Under the pieces are notes generated by a model, which worked only from the letters and a program-made list of their open reading frames with translations, made no database searches and was not told the origin of the DNA. A stretch of DNA of 64,000 nt from Istiophorus platypterus (Eukaryota > Chordata > Actinopteri > Istiophoriformes > Istiophoridae): positions 6,925,027-6,989,026 of the forward strand of contig CM029126.1 in the NCBI GenBank assembly GCA_016859345.1, in the 5' to 3' direction. Positions 11,401 to 26,193 of this stretch are shown here, one piece after another (position 1 is the stretch's first letter; each line of letters begins with the position of its first letter). The position numbers and the translations under genes are program-made.

Positions 11401-14400
11401 AATAGTCGATTTTTGCAAAAGTGTGAGCAATGCATTGATTTAATGCATTTAATGCACTGGATTAGACAAAAGAAACATCTGTCAATTCTGTAATTAAAGT
11501 TTCATGGAAGCCCAAATCAGTGCACAACTGTATAAAACATTCCAAATCCCATTTGTTTTCTTTTTTAGCTTTCTCTTGATTTTATGACTTTTGATTTTGT
11601 GGACTGAGAACTTAATTATTCTTGTTCTATTGTCTTCTTTGTCTGTTTTATTTCCGTCTTTCCCCTTTTCTTTTTACTAAATAGAATTTGTTCCTTTTTC
11701 TTTTGAAAAGGGCTTCATAAATACATGTTGCTTATTTTTTATTTTAAATCTAAACTGTTACTCTACTGAATTTCCAGAAAAGGTACTATATTACATCATA
11801 GTGTATATCACTATCATTATATAAAATCGAATACAGCGATGCTGCCAACTGCCACTTGAGTTTATCAGAGTTTTTAATGGTGATTACGAAGAGCAGTGCA
11901 ATTAATGCTGTTTTTTCCAAAAAGACATGAAGTTCTGGAGGTGCAAAAGCACAAGAAAATTATTTTGAAAATAAATTAAATACATTAATATATAATGTTG
12001 ATATATAACATCAACAAACACTTATATACATGTTTGTTAATGGCGCAGCATGTCACCCCGTTACACCTACAGAAAAGGTGTGAGATTTTAAATGGAGTGC
12101 AGCAGCCACACAGAAAATCGTGTAACACCAGGGAGAACAGATCTAACTTCAAGTCTACATCAGTTCTCTATGTTGTTTCCTTGAACATCCAGAAAGAAAA
12201 AAGAGAAAAAAAAAAAACCTAAGTCTGGGCATTTTTTTTTTCTCTATTTTAACACGAGCACTTTCTCAAAAATGTCAAGAGTAGCCTGCAAAAGCAGAGC
12301 AAGGTGATTTTTTCCCACTTTGCCAAAAAAGTTTGGGAGTGGACGGAGGGCCTGAAACCATGACCTCTGCGTGGGCGGACAGCATTCACCTGGGGCACTG
12401 AAAGCAACCAAGGTTGTCGGGGGAGGATGATGGTGATGGTGATGATGATGATCAGGCAGTGTGTTTGTAGGGCGGAGAGAGAAAGGGGAGGGTAAAAGAG
12501 AGAGAGAGAGAGAAAACAGGAGAAAGGGGGGAGAGAAAAGCTTTGTGGGGGAGGATTCTTTTTTGGCCTTAAAATGTATAATGGTACAACTCTCAAGGGC
12601 ACCATATCTGGGACACCCTTGACTTAGCACAATTAACCTATGCACCCATTGGTACTATACTTAGCCCTCTATAGCGGTTCACCATAGAAGAGTGTGTAGC
12701 AGTTCTAACTGTGCACATTAAATCTCCCAGATTTCATAAATCATTCAGTGTTACCTCAGGATGTGCTGACCATACAGGGATGCCCACACAAGATGCACCG
12801 AGTACACAGCCTTCTACCTGATGTCCCTGCAGTTATAGCTTCCTCGGTACCATTCTCTCAGTATTTACACGATGATATTAGAGCTGAGGGTTTGGCCTGG
12901 GAGATACGCTCACCTGGAGATTGCACCTGGCTGCGGAGAATGGGCCCTTTTTTTCTGATTCAGGCATCTTTCATATTAGTAGTGAAAATGATAGATAAGT
13001 ACAGAGAGTTTGACATCTGGGAATGGCAAAGTAAGCTTAACCCAAAGTGTCGATTTTCTTATACTCACTTTCAGTTTTACCTCCAAATTTTGTGGTTTAG
13101 ATCAGGGGTTCCCCAACTTTTTTTTTTGATCCATTAAAATAAAGAAAATGTTCTAACTGTCAACAAATTGCATGTGCTTTTGAAAAAGACTGGTTTTCCT
13201 TCTGAGATCGTTTCATGTTGATATGATTCAGAGGCCTGGGGTGAGGTGAAGAGGTGAAACCATCCAGTTTTATCATGGAAAACATGCTAAAGTCAGGGAA
13301 AAAATTACATGAGGCCATGATATGTTTTGTCTTCTTTTCTGTTCTGTAAATCCTCTCATGACGCCTCAGGTTTATCCTCTGACCCACCGAAGAGGTCCCG
13401 ACACCTAATCCTCATATTGACACTGAAGCGGGTGCTAAGGTTTAAAAAAAAAATTCACTCAGTCTCAGATGTTTTTTCTGAACCAATAATTGTTCTGCAC
13501 TTTGTTTCATCCATCACCTCATGCATTCATCCATTACCGGTGCCTTTGCCCACTTTTTTGATGCCTCTGAAGCTCTGAAAGACCAAGGGCAGAATGAATT
13601 ACGCATTGGAATCCTGCAATGTATGTGAGTTGAATTTTTAAAAAAAATAACTAGATAAGGGTGTGGTGCTGGTTCAAAAGATGAGCAGAGAAACACAACT
13701 TCAGGGTTGTTTTCCTTGCCTTAAGGCTTCCTTGCAGGGAAAGAGGTTTCAAGCTTCCAAGAAAGAAAACAAGGCTTTGCAATTAACCAGAGAACCACTG
13801 TAAAACAAAAAAAAGAAAGGATGGAGAGTGAGAGGGAGGTGGAGAAAAGAGCAAAAAGAGAACACATTAAAAGTGAATAGGGGATATGTGTGCTCACGCT
13901 GGCTGTCTGGCTGGAGTCACACAGCCTGGTTTTTGCTTTTTTTTTCCCATGCAACTTGGGGGGAAGAGAGGTTCAGGTGAGGGCGTATTCAGTGGTGTGT
14001 GTTTTTAAAACAGGTGACGGCAGACGGTCCATCGCTGCAGCACTCTGTCTTTCTTTCTCTCTCCCTTTCCCTCTTTGTTAAGCCAGAGCCCTGCCGCCAG
14101 CGGCCGCCTGCCGCACCATCTGTGGCTGCAAAGTGCCCAAAATTCATTAGCGAAGGGAAGGCAATGGGGGACAGGAAGCAAAAATCCACAAGAGAGGGAC
14201 ACGGGGGGGGGGGGGGGCAGGAGTGGACATGGCAGCAGAAACTGACTTTTGAAGCTTTTTAATGAAACATCTCCCTCAAAAGAATGTAGGAGAGTAGTAC
14301 CGAGAGAGAAGGAGCGGAGGGAAAGAGACGGACCGAGAGCGTGAAAACGGAGTCAAGACGGTTGAGGTGCACTGCGAAAACGAGAGAGAAGGGAGAGACG

Positions 14401-17400
14401 ATGCGGAGCAAAAGAGAAACGGGGAGGAATGGAGTGAAGCAAATGGAGAAATGAGGCAGAGAGGACGTGACAACAGAGACCGAGGCTCTGGGAAGGGAAA
14501 GCCAAAGGGGGTGACGAAGGAGGAGGAGGAGGATGAGGAGGAGGATGAGGCAGACTAAGGGGGGGGGGCCTCTGCGTGGCGGCAAGATGTTCTTTGTGCC
14601 TGTCAAGAGTCTGACTAAAGATCAGGATTTGTGTGACACATCTGCACTAAATCTCTAACGACGACAGTCTCTCCGTCTCTGTCTTTATCCGGGGAATCGT
14701 ATCTCTCGCTCTCTTTCCTCTTCCTCAACGCGTTTTTTTTGGGGGGGGGGTTTTTGATTTTTTAGATTTATATCCATTACCTCCCGTCCGCTCCGTCTCT
14801 CTCATGCTTCTGTTTGAAATTACTCCACGGCGTCTCAGCCTTTATTTGACAGAATCTGCAGTGATTGGTGACAGGAAGCGTAGGAGAGCAGATTAAACAC
14901 AGCAGAGGTCGTGAGATCGAAAAAACTCACGGATAGAGGGATGTATTCCGTCCATCCAACAAGATGCTTTTGTCTCTCTCTCATTATCCTCTTTCAGGTA
15001 TTTTTTCAGCTTTCTATTATCTTTGACCTCTGTTCCGCACTTCATTGCATTTCCCTTGCCCCTCCTTGTTCTCTGACTTCCTCAGCATTTCCCCGACAGC
15101 CCTTCCTCCCCCTCCAACTCTCTATCCGTCACCTCCTCAACCTCCTACCTTTCCCTCACCAACCCCCCCCAAGCTCTTACACCATCATCTATCTGCAGCA
15201 CTGACTCATGATTCCCACGAGGCCTGCGAGGTGACGGGGATCATGGAGCTTTGTGGAACTTGTATGCTCAGATAAGCTGCTGAATTAGAGGGTGGAGAAG
15301 ATCAGCTGTGGCATTGCAGGGGCGAGGAGATGGGCGAGGAGGTGAGAAGATAACAGAGTAGGCAGTGGGGGAAAGAGGGGAGGAGGAAAAGGGGTTGGAC
15401 ACAAGATGAAAAAAAGGAGAGAAAGGAGAGATGGGTTCGGTTAGGATGAGGGAAGTGTGGATCAGAAAAGTATGTGACATGTATTGTGTATACCGTTGCC
15501 GACAGATCAACAGCTGTTGCCAGATGGCTAAGTAAGCTGACATTTAATACCTAAATGAGGATGAAAACACTGTGCGTCTGACTGGCATTGCTAATTTTCA
15601 AATGACTTATTTTTGAATGAGAATCTTGTAAAAGGGGCCTTAAATGTTCACATGTCTGCACGCATGATATCGCTCAACGGGACTAAAGCCGTATTCCCCA
15701 GACTAAAAGTCTCCGTGCTCACCGGCAAACAGCCTTGTTCGCTTATTTCAGCGTAGAGACAGTCGGCATTGTAGGTATGATGAGTAAAAATGTGCAAGCA
15801 GACAGTTATTTTTGTTCTAATATAAGCGGGTTCTGGCCGCTTAGTTTACACAGCCGGCTTGTTTTCAAATTCTCAGAGGTATTTTTACATTTTTTTAACG
15901 TTACAAGACAAAGGGCTCTGGGGATAAGGATCGTTGTTAAAGGCAACGTCTACTCCAGTAATGTCAGCCGGTGTTGTCGAAGGATAAACCTCCCTAAATC
16001 CAGTTAGGAGCAGGACAGAGCCGCTAACAGTAGCCTAGACTCTAATAGCATCCGTGACTAACTTCCACACGGATATGCTGTGACATGAATGGGGTTTTTT
16101 TTCTTAATGTAGTTAGTTAAGCTCCTTGGCCTAAGAAGTAACACTGTGTTACCACTGTAGACAGTGAGCTAGTTAGCCAGACGTGCCAATGTGGCACCTT
16201 ACGCATCATGCATTCCTTACATTTTGCCCTTCTTTCTTTTGGTTTTGGAAAGACGGAAGACGCCACCTTCCAAACCTTCTAGATATCGAGTGTGACGTCA
16301 ACCACTGTGCACACTCTGCTTCAGCGTGTGGAGAAATCCAAAGCTTGACAGACCCGCTGTGCCAAATTATGGCGGCTGATCCACGATTGAACAATCACTT
16401 TTCCGCTGAGAGGTTTAGCCAAGAGTCAACTGTCAATCCATATGTACACATGGCTCCTGCAAGTCCACAACATGTTGTATGCAAACATCAACTATGTACC
16501 CTATGGCGAACAACACACAGATCGACAGCCATACGCGCAAACACAGACTAAAAGATCTATGCAAATAAGTATGTAGAAGAAGAGAAGTCGAGAAGTGCAC
16601 AGAGTGAAATAAACAGGGTGAGGGAAGCATCAAAATTCATTTAGATTCTGACAATGTGTCCAGCTCAGTGCATAAGGGCTTAAACCGAGCCTCCCCATAT
16701 AAAAGTACAGCAGACAACAGCTAGAGGAAGTAAAACATTAGGCTAAAGGTGTGAGGTCAGAAAAGGTCTTTAACTAACAAGGATGAGCTGCTGCTTTGAG
16801 TCTTCTCCCTTTTTTTATTTCCTCGTCCTACTGTCAGCCTCTTTTCTCACACCCTCTTGCATTTTTAATGCTGTTAAAAGACGCGCGGCATGATGTGACA
16901 TTACAAGAGTTGCTAACAACATCTTTTAGCTCTGCACCATACAAAAATCAACAACCGTGTTTTCAGTTCATCAAAAACACAGGGCGCAAGCTTGGGTTTT
17001 TTTTGTTTTTTTTCCGAGACTCAATAATATGCTCTAAGGCCCAACAATTTTACAAGTGGAAATTCATGTAGAGAAAGATGCCTCAGTATAAAAAAAAAAA
17101 AAAAAATGCATGGCAGGTTAAGAAAATGTCCTGTTTCAAGGACACAAGTAATGTTTTCTCCATCTGACAGCCCTCCCTCTAGCTTTAATGGTGCAGTTCT
17201 AGGAACCGCGTGAAATCACTCTCTTTAATAGAAGTAGATGAGGCAGATTGTGTCAAAGTGGGTACGCCAAAATAAAGTCAGTTACTTGGGATGAAATAAC
17301 TCCTGGAACACACATTGAACATTGCAGATTGATAATAACTCACATAACAATGGAGAAAGAATCTGAGGATAGAATTTTCCTTAAAAATATTCCCCTAATC

Positions 17401-20094
17401 TCCTCCATCATCCTGTCTTTGTTCAAGAAGTTTGTCTCACTTGAGTCACTGAATCTACTGACTCAGGCACAACCATGTCCATGCGGGAGGTTAATTTATA
17501 TTTCAGGGGTGCCGATTTTAATCCGTTACTCCAGACTCTTGTGCAAATGTCGGAAATAAACATCTGGCTAATGTTTTGTCGGGTCATTTGTGGATGAAGT
17601 CAGTGCCGATGCAGCACGGAGTGAGGGAACATAATGAGACAGCTTGTGAAAAGGTTAGAAATCATGTGTTAAAAAGCGATCGTGCTATGACACATTCACT
17701 TTGCTCGTTTGCTGAGTGGTAATAATGAACGATAGCTGTCTTTAGTGTGTTTAACAGGAAACTTGCGCTATATAAAAATTCTGCAACATTAGCATGTAGT
17801 TTAATTGAGGATACTTCTATTTCCTCTTCGTAGTTTCTGTTAGTTTTGTGGTATTTTACGGAAATATTCCTTACAGCTTAGCATGAGCTTTCACTTGAGG
17901 AAGAGTCACCTCCATAATCATAGTAATCATAATCACATCAAATAGACACCAAAGAGATGAGGTAGCCAGATGAGGATGTCACACAGCTGTTCTGTTTTTA
18001 AATGCGTTGGCGCATGTGATCACCAGACCGTATTAAATCACAGCCGATGTAAACAGTTGACCTGAAATCTTTGGTCGGGAGGATTTCGACGAGAACGAAA
18101 AAATACCACAGCTAATCATTCCCCGGGTTTTTAGGTTTTTGTCCACTGGGGTTATTGACAACGGTTACAGCTGTGGAGGTGACAAGTGAGAATGTCTCTA
18201 CCTATATGTCTGCAATACCTGGTGTTGTCTCTTTGTGTGCATATATGCCTAAGGGATGTCAACGGTCTTCACATGCTTGCATGCTCGTGGCACAGTAATA
18301 AAATTGTTTTTTGCAGCTCATGCACATAGGGAAGCCAGAGATCATTTTCAGCGCTCCACATGATGGAGCATTAATCCAATTCAAACAGCTCCAAGGAGAC
18401 GGGCCTCTAATAACTTATGGTGACTTAGGAGTTTGTTTATGTTCGTAACAGTGCACTGAAAGATTAATAACCTCCACAAAAGGAGTTATACAACCCTTTC
18501 TGTGAGGAAACATTGAGAAAGCACAGAAGGAACTGATGTGTAGAGATAAATGAAAGGCAAATTAGCCAGTGGCATTGTATTTAATTACACATTACTTCTG
18601 TCACAGCTTTAGCTATGCCCATGAATTCCTCATATTCCTTCGATGGCCCCGGGGTTTGGGAAAACAGCTTCATCGGGAACATGAGCCAGCAGATTCATCA
18701 GTGGCTCAGTCCACCAAGGCTGACATAAATGCACAGCTTAGCTTCGCCGCGAGTAACTGGCTGCATGCTTGTTTCCTCAAACGGATGATGACACATTAAT
18801 TCACCTATACCTCTCTTCCCATCTCTCTCTTCTGGGGTTTTTAAGTTTGTTTGTTTTTTTTGTTTTTTTTTTTTTGCATGTCATACAGGAGACTCTTCAC
18901 ATTTCTGCACAGCTGCAAAGATTAAATGGGCTCTCTTATCGATTGCTCTTTTTCTAATGCACTGGCCTTTTCAAAGAGACACCAAAAGCATGTCATCACC
19001 CAGGCTGAAAGATGGGTTTGGAGGGTGAAAAGGGGGGGGGGGGCTCATCTTCAAAGTTGGGTATTTTTAACTCAGAGGGCCTCTTTGCTCAATAAGATGA
19101 AGAGAGCAACCAGGGAGCATGTGAGCAAGACTGTCATGCTGTCGAGGGAATGGGAAGGGGCTTCTCTGAAAATGAGCAGCGGCGGCACACCGATGGTGCC
19201 AAAAAAGCGGGCACGGGGGGCTACCCTGCTTCCGTCTGGTGCGAGACAAGTATGCCGAGAAAAAGAACGGAGGTCCAAGATTTGCTACAGGAGATGCACT
19301 CCAAGGTAGTGAACCAGGTACATGGCCCACAAAGGGAAATGACATCAACGGAACTCACTCCAACTTAGAGACCGAGGCCTGAGCTCGTGGCGGCGGTTTG
19401 AACGTCTGCCACCGGCTCTCCAGCGCAGCTGTAGCCAAACATAACTGGTGTTTGGCCGCGTGTGCCGAGTCACAGCGGTGGAGGAACAATGGCAAGAGCG
19501 GCTGCGACTCGGAATGCAAATGAACCTCAGCCACAGCTGTAAGGGTGTCTGTCGGCAAAGCCAGGCGGAATCCAACAGGCAGAAGTGTGCAAACACATGC
19601 ACAAAAACACACTTGAACTTTCTCTCCCTAACACACACGCACACACACTCTCACACACACTCACACACGCTCACACACTGATACTTACTCGCCAGCTCCT
19701 CAGTGCGCCGCACCATGCCTCCCGCCCTCCTCCCTTTTCCCCCACCCCCCTCTCCCATTCCATCCCTCAGGAGCTCCCTCCTAAGCAGGTGTTAGCTGAT
19801 TTTTGTTCCCTAAGGTTATTCTGTTTTGTTCTTTGCAGCAAGTACTGGTGCTGTGAATTATCCTGACAGCACCTTACTCCTGGGCTCTGGCCCCACGCCC
19901 CCCCCCCCTCCCCCCGCCTCCAGCCACCAAACGCTTCCCCTCCTCTTTTAGCTGCACCCTGCGCCTACATCCTTCCCTCCCTGCTTGGATCTCCTACTTT
20001 CATCCTCACTCTCCTGCCACCCCCTGTGGTGCAGGTAGCAAGATCCTTCAATGAGCAGCCCAGTGGTCCTGAACAACATAACCCCCCCCTCCCC

Positions 20095-20132
<38 letters not shown>

Positions 20133-20577
20133 TACAGAAAGACATAAACATGCACACACAAACAAAAACTGAGATGAACCCGCACACGCTCAAATATAAG
20201 GTTCCAACACAACAATATTCAACAACTTCTTGAGCTTTTCTTGAGCATGCAAATGTAAGTAACCAAGTGTGCTTGAAACCATTGAAAATTAGCAGTGCAT
20301 TGCATCATTTTTGCATCATTTGATTTTGAAGAGCTTAAAGAAATTTATCCCAATTTTAAAATGTTGCAATGTTGCTGTTTTTGTTTTTTGCTGTTGTTTG
20401 TGTTTAAAAAAAAAGAAACTGATTTTTTTTTTATTATTTTTTTTGTGGCTTCACAGAGGTGCTAGCAGCCAGATTCAATTGCCCATTATTCTTACTCTTA
20501 TTACTCTGTGCTCTTATATATTATATTATATATATTTTATATTTTTATTATATTAACATGAATATGTCATGAATGAA

Positions 20578-20643
20578 TTGTGTGTGTGGTGGTGGTGGTG
20601 TGGGTGTGGGGGGGGGGTGGGTCAGGTGGTGGTGGTGTGATGT

Positions 20644-20707
<64 letters not shown>

Positions 20708-20820
20708 TTCAGCTTTTTTTTTTTTTGTTGATTTTGTTCAAATTTTGTTGCAATTTTTTTTCATTTTCATTTTTTTTCTTTTTTTGATTTTGATTTTATT
20801 ATTTTTTGTTTTTTTTTTAA
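20578..20820. repeat. GTG-rich tract, 59-base poly(A) and T-rich tract
   Basis: A GGT/GTG-rich stretch at 20581-20640 is followed by 59 uninterrupted A residues (20645-20703). An almost pure T-rich stretch continues to about 20820. The A and T halves could fold back. Such sequence is hard to assemble, so the exact length is doubtful. The Lys-rich and Phe-rich frames across it are artefacts. Confidence 0.9.
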
Positions 20821-20917
20821 TAAAATAAATTAATGTCCAGATTAAACACTCCTTACTCCATTAGTTCCGTCCTCTTCCAACTTTTTTTCTCATTAGTGTC
20901 ATCAATTATCAACATCA

Positions 20918-21007
<90 letters not shown>
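20918..21007. repeat. (CA)n microsatellite, about 90 bases
   Basis: Pure CA dinucleotide array of about 45 units. Confidence 0.97.
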
Positions 21008-21009
<2 letters not shown>

Positions 21010-23113
21010 CCCAACACTCACTTACTTTTTGATGCTTCCTTCTTTTTGACTCCACTTTACAGCCGATGGTCCTATCGAAAATAACTGCTCCCATGCTATT
21101 ACACTCCTTTGTCTCCTGTCACTATTGCCCAGTAATTGCTGTTTTTATTGTAGTCTCTTAAAGGCTCAAGTGTAAACCATGGGATAAGGCTCGCCACTCC
21201 GCCGGAAGCTTAACTATGTGGCTGGAAATATTTGATCAGTCTCACTGCATCTAACAGTGTTTCTATAAACAAAAAGAATAAGGAACACCAGAACATATTC
21301 ACTGATTTATTATGCAGTTTTATTATTTATTTATTTGGACATGAAAGTGTAAGGCTGTGTAATAATTCAGTATTATGGTTTATAGACTACAAGTTGAATT
21401 ACCTCTTGTTGATATGCTCATTTTGTATTATAATACAGAGTTCTGTCATCCAAATCAGTGGGTTTTCTCAGTGATTAAAAAAAACTGAGAAAATTTGTTA
21501 TTGAAGTTTTTGTTTTAACACCTGAGTTTTTCTGATGTAACAGCGGAGCACAGTTCATCGTGTTAAGCATTAACCCGACTGTTTTCACGCGATATTGCGA
21601 ACCCGTCCTTTGAAGATAAGTGACAGTCTTTTCAGTAAATGGGGAAAAAAAATAACTCGTGTTAAGAGTGAAGTGACAAAGTCCTCTGCCAAAATTATGC
21701 CTTTTGTCCTTCAGGAGGTAGGAGGATGTCCGTTGTTCATTTCATGTCTCTTTTAACTCACCGTTTTCGTCTTGTTTTTGTGCCCTAACGTACCCCAACC
21801 TTTACCATAGAGGTGTCAGATCAGAAAACTATTTTATTTCTGTAACTATGATTTGCAATAGCTTAGTTTGACAAATTATGTTGTCCAGCTATCAGATCAA
21901 TTACAAAGTCTGCATGTTTTCATTTAATTCGGGGAACTTATCGGATATTGCGCATTGCCATATGCAAAATGGCAATATCCAGGCACTATTCAACAATCAG
22001 GGGGCGGTATGGCATCAAGAAACATAGTAGTGGAGAGGAGAAGAAGTCTAGCATCCAGATGCACAGTGGATATACTGGGGAAAGTAAATTAATTCAAAGC
22101 GCTTGTTATACCCCAGGGATACACACAGTTCCTTTTGGACACCGAATGTTAACAAAACCATGTCAAGAGAACCCTATAGAGTACCTTTAAAAATAATACA
22201 TGTTTCTATCATAGTGTCCATGGAAATAGATCTGATTACAAGACAGTGAGATTCAAATATTTCAGCCCATCCATATATTTACCTCTACTCTATGCGATTA
22301 ACATAACTTGACACTAAAATGGGTGTTTACAACTCAGATTTGCTCAGTATCACAGACAGCACCGTGCAGCTGTATTATGTTGCTTTTTGCCGCCTATAAA
22401 GTACATTATTGTCAGAGGATGTCAGATGCAGAGCTACTTGGGGTGAATCAGTATTTTAAGCTTCCCCGTTTAAAGCAGTGACAGCACTTGCCCACAAATC
22501 TGTCAAATTACCAGTGCGCAGGGTGTATTTAGGGGGGTAGTCTACAGGGCCTCGTGTAAGGCGGGCACGCGTTTGTGTGTGTACACACTGGGAAAGGAAG
22601 TAAGAGTTTAACTACTGTATTGATTTCAACAGTGCTAAGGGGTTTAGGATTCAGTCCAAGGAAAATGGGGGGTAAAAGAAAGTGGAGTGGGGCTCGTCCC
22701 TGGTTTTAGCACGCTCGGCTTTTCTTCCCGGCCACGCTTGATTCAATGGTAAAGATCTGTGGCTGCCCATTGAAGTTGTGCAACTGCTGCATTGAGAGCT
22801 GTATGGCTCTCTGCACTCTGCAGTGCTCTATTGATTGATGTGTGAAGAAGGATTAGTGTGTGGGATGGAGACGAGGGGAGGGAGGGAGAGGAGGAGACGC
22901 CGAAGGGGAGGGGACCGGAGGCAGAACTGTGGATGCAGCATGTGTACAGTAAAAAAAAAAAAAAAAAAGGGGGGGGGCAGATGTCACATCTTCGGTAAGG
23001 CCACGACAGACACCCGAGGGGGATGCCCTGCTTTTCTGCAAACGCTCATCGTTTTGGCGTGCTTGTAAGATCAAGCTGTCTTATTGCAGTTGTATAAGTG
23101 TCAAAATGGCTGG

Positions 23114-23130
23114 AGTGTGTGTGTGCGTCT

Positions 23131-23171
<41 letters not shown>
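23114..23171. repeat. (TG)n microsatellite
   Basis: TG array with a few C interruptions at its left end. Confidence 0.95.
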
Positions 23172-23173
<2 letters not shown>

Positions 23174-26148
23174 TTTGGGTGGGGGGGGGGGGTTCCCTGC
23201 AAGGTCAGCCAAATATATGACCTTGAATGACGAGCTGCTAAATGTGCATCCGGTCCTCTGGATGCCTCAGCGTGAGCTCAACGGAGCAGTACATGTTGAA
23301 ATAAGCTACAGTCACATAAATGCTTATTTCTGTCGTTCCACCACACTCCTCCGGTAGGAAAAAAAAACAAACCTCCGGTTTTGGGTGGGGTGGGGGGTGG
23401 GGGGGGTGACATTACCAGACAGATTCAAAACAATTCATTACCTCTGACTTCTCTGACATTTCTTAGATTTCCTGTCAAGTGGACTCCTGCCGACATCCAT
23501 TTTGCTTCACCAGCGATTGTGAAAAGCGGGCGACCTGCATATCCATCTTGTTGTGCCACTGAGCGAGGAATCCGAGTGGTTTCTCGCTCCTCGCCCATCA
23601 CTCCCTCCTCCCCTGCCCTCCCGCTGCTCTGCCCCTGACAGGTGGCGCTGAGGGTGGAAGGAGCCGGAGATTTCATCGATGGGGAGCGGAGGGGCTGAAT
23701 AGGTGGTGGAGTGAGGACGACCAAGAGGAGGACGAGATGGAGTAGGGCAGGGAGATAGGGCTTCGGGAAGGGTGGACATGAGGTTGGTTTTGGGCCATCC
23801 AGAGTTAATGGGATCAGACGAGGGAGAGAAAGGGATATCTGCACCAGTTAATGTTTAATCCCTCACCCAAAACCTCCTTGTCTCCTGCCTGGGGCTCCCG
23901 GCATCTGATAATCCTTGGGCTGCCTCTCTTCATCATCAAGGTGTCGGAGGAAAGTGCCTCTGTAAATATTTAATTGGCTGCAGTATGCCGGTGTTAATTA
24001 TGCGGGTGTGTCTCTCCTTTGCTTTGCTCTCTGCCCCAGCGTTACCGACTGTGTCTCTGCGCTTTTCTCTCCTCTTCACATTGATGCTACCCTTTTTCTT
24101 ACTGCTACCACTGCCCACCAGTACTGCTATTTTCATCTGGCACTACTGGCGCTATAACTGTATATACACCACCACTGTTGCTGCTTCTACCGCCGCTGTT
24201 CTCGGTGGCTTTTCTCTTCAGGACCTCACCTCACCCTGGCCAGCGATTTTCACCTCTGCCTTCCAACCTTGCACGGCGCCGCCGCTCTCGCTCCCCTTTC
24301 AAATTCAAAACGTCCGCAGCCTCTGTTAAAAGGGATTATTGTTATGGGTTTCACTATAGCCTCTGCTGTTATCCATTTTGACGCCAATCTTGCTTTCAGA
24401 AGTAGCTTTCCCTCCTCTCTGTGTTTATTTGATCGTCAAGGGCAATGCGAAATAGATGAACAGTACAAAGACAGCTTTGCACGGACTGCGCTGGCCTAAG
24501 TTGCACAGCTCAATAGAGATCTACTCATAAGTGTCTGCCAGTAGCAAGTGTAATTACAAACAGGCGCATGTAAAAGTCAAGAGAATACAAATCACATAAT
24601 AGATGCCTTGTGGGTACTGAGGAAACAGCCTTGCACCGCTTTTGCAGACAAAAGATACAAAGCAGGAGAGCACAAAGGCAAAAACACTGGACCACAAGAG
24701 TAAGGAATTATGTGAATGTCTACCTATCGTCCAACAATACATAAACTGTTATCCACAGATGAGCAAAACAGATTTCTGCTTTAGGAGGTTGTGGAGCAGT
24801 GGAGCTGAGCAGCAAAAGAAGAGCTACAGTACATATATATATAACAGTATATGTAATAGTCTTCCAGCCAGTATTTTGCTGTGTGTAATCCCACAGGCAT
24901 GTCCATAAAATTTTATCCTCTTAAAAATGGCGGACAAATTTAGACCCAAGGCTCAATACTGTGTGCACACAAAGGCTTGGAGGGGGGGGGGGTGGTCATT
25001 TGGACGGCATTCAAGTGTGCATGAATGTATACGAGTGCGTGTGCATGTATGGAAGTGGGGTTCCATTTGTGTGCCAAAACAGCAGGTCATAGCAAGGACA
25101 ATACACCGGTAGCCGGGACAGATGACAGTGAGCGGTGAAATTCAATACGCCGGTAGCCACGGCAGCGTCGGGGGCCGCTGCGGCGTTCACCACCGGCGTC
25201 GCCGTTCGCCGTGTCTCTATTCGCCGCCCGCTCGCTCGGTTGTGCTTAATACAGGCTCGTGTTTTTTCACTCCTATAGACACATCCGTTGACGTTTCAGT
25301 GAAGTAGCAAAGACAAAGGGCTTTTTTTTTTTTTTTTTTCCAGGAAGCCGGCATCCACATTGTTTCCACATTTAGAGTCTGCAGGGTAGCTGGCTGTTTA
25401 AACTTTCCTGTTGATAAAAAAGAAAAAAGAAAAAACCCCAACTTTCTGGAGTGTCAATGGGAAAAACTCCAGAATCCTCCCAGTGGACAGCCTAGGCCCC
25501 CCAGGAAGGAGCAGACAAAAAGGAGAATCCGAGATAAGGGATCGATAGAGCCAAAAGCAGCCATGAAATTGAGAGAGATGTCTGAGGAATCTGTTCAGCC
25601 CGTGCAACGGCAAGCTGGCCGCACTCTGGACTCATTATTGTTCTGTTTGATCATGTCCGTTGTGTTTGGCTGCCTAGATTTGAATTAATTGCCCGAAAAG
25701 GATAAATAATGTGGATTAGATCAAAGGGAGAGAGACATGTTGTCATTAAGCCAGATGATGTTTGCATTTCGTTGTTTTAATGCCCAACACTTGGGCTCAC
25801 CCATAAACGAGATGCCGCAGATGCACACTTTATAGTCCTTTATCTGTAGAAGCAATAACCATTTACCTCCATATACAGATTACGGTTTTATTGCAGGATG
25901 ATTGCTTTTGCTTTGGCTTTAGCGGCATGGCTCTAGGGGTGGAAATGCTGGTCAGTCAGTCCCCCAGTTTGGTCCAAACTAAAGTTTCTTAGCACTGTTG
26001 GATGGATCACAGTTGAACTTTTGAACAGAATCCCTGCTTCGTGGTCTGCATTAGTTTTTCTATATCATCTTGCGCCGAAACAAAGTAGTCAAGCTGCCAA
26101 GCAAATGATGATATTTTATTGATTGTCACGCAGTGCTTTGCATGCAAG

Positions 26149-26151
26149 TGA

Positions 26152-26192
<41 letters not shown>
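26149..26192. repeat. (TG)n microsatellite
   Basis: TG array with one TTTG interruption. Confidence 0.95.

Positions 26193-26193
<1 letters not shown>

Larger units (their letters stand above)
9784..20577. other. Non-coding stretch with purine-rich and simple-sequence patches
   Basis: No exon with recognisable protein similarity was found. Contents seen: a CA array at 9972-10005, a TG-rich stretch at 10161-10194, long GA-rich tracts (about 10395-10640, 12478-12545, 14280-14560, 15290-15445), a GAT run at 12429-12452, a probable MITE remnant near 11150-11400, and CA arrays near 19637-19680 and 20097-20126. The sequence CAGGGGTTCCCCAAC at 13103-13117 resembles a hAT-type terminus but has no partner. 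The region is consistent with intron or intergenic DNA. Confidence 0.5.

Noticed and set aside
13103..13117. CAGGGGTTCCCCAAC as a hAT transposon end (similar words near 33513 and 51495)
   Set aside because: No matching opposite terminus or eight-base target duplication could be found for any of them.
14911..15204. Hydrophobic frame with a possible phase-1 donor at 14997 as iglon5 leader exon
   Set aside because: From the nearest ATG the leader would be only about 11 residues and not a proper signal peptide.
23985..24329. Hydrophobic 114-residue frame resembling a membrane protein
   Set aside because: Pyrimidine-rich DNA gives Leu/Phe/Ser/Pro-rich translation; no family motif and no clear splice context.
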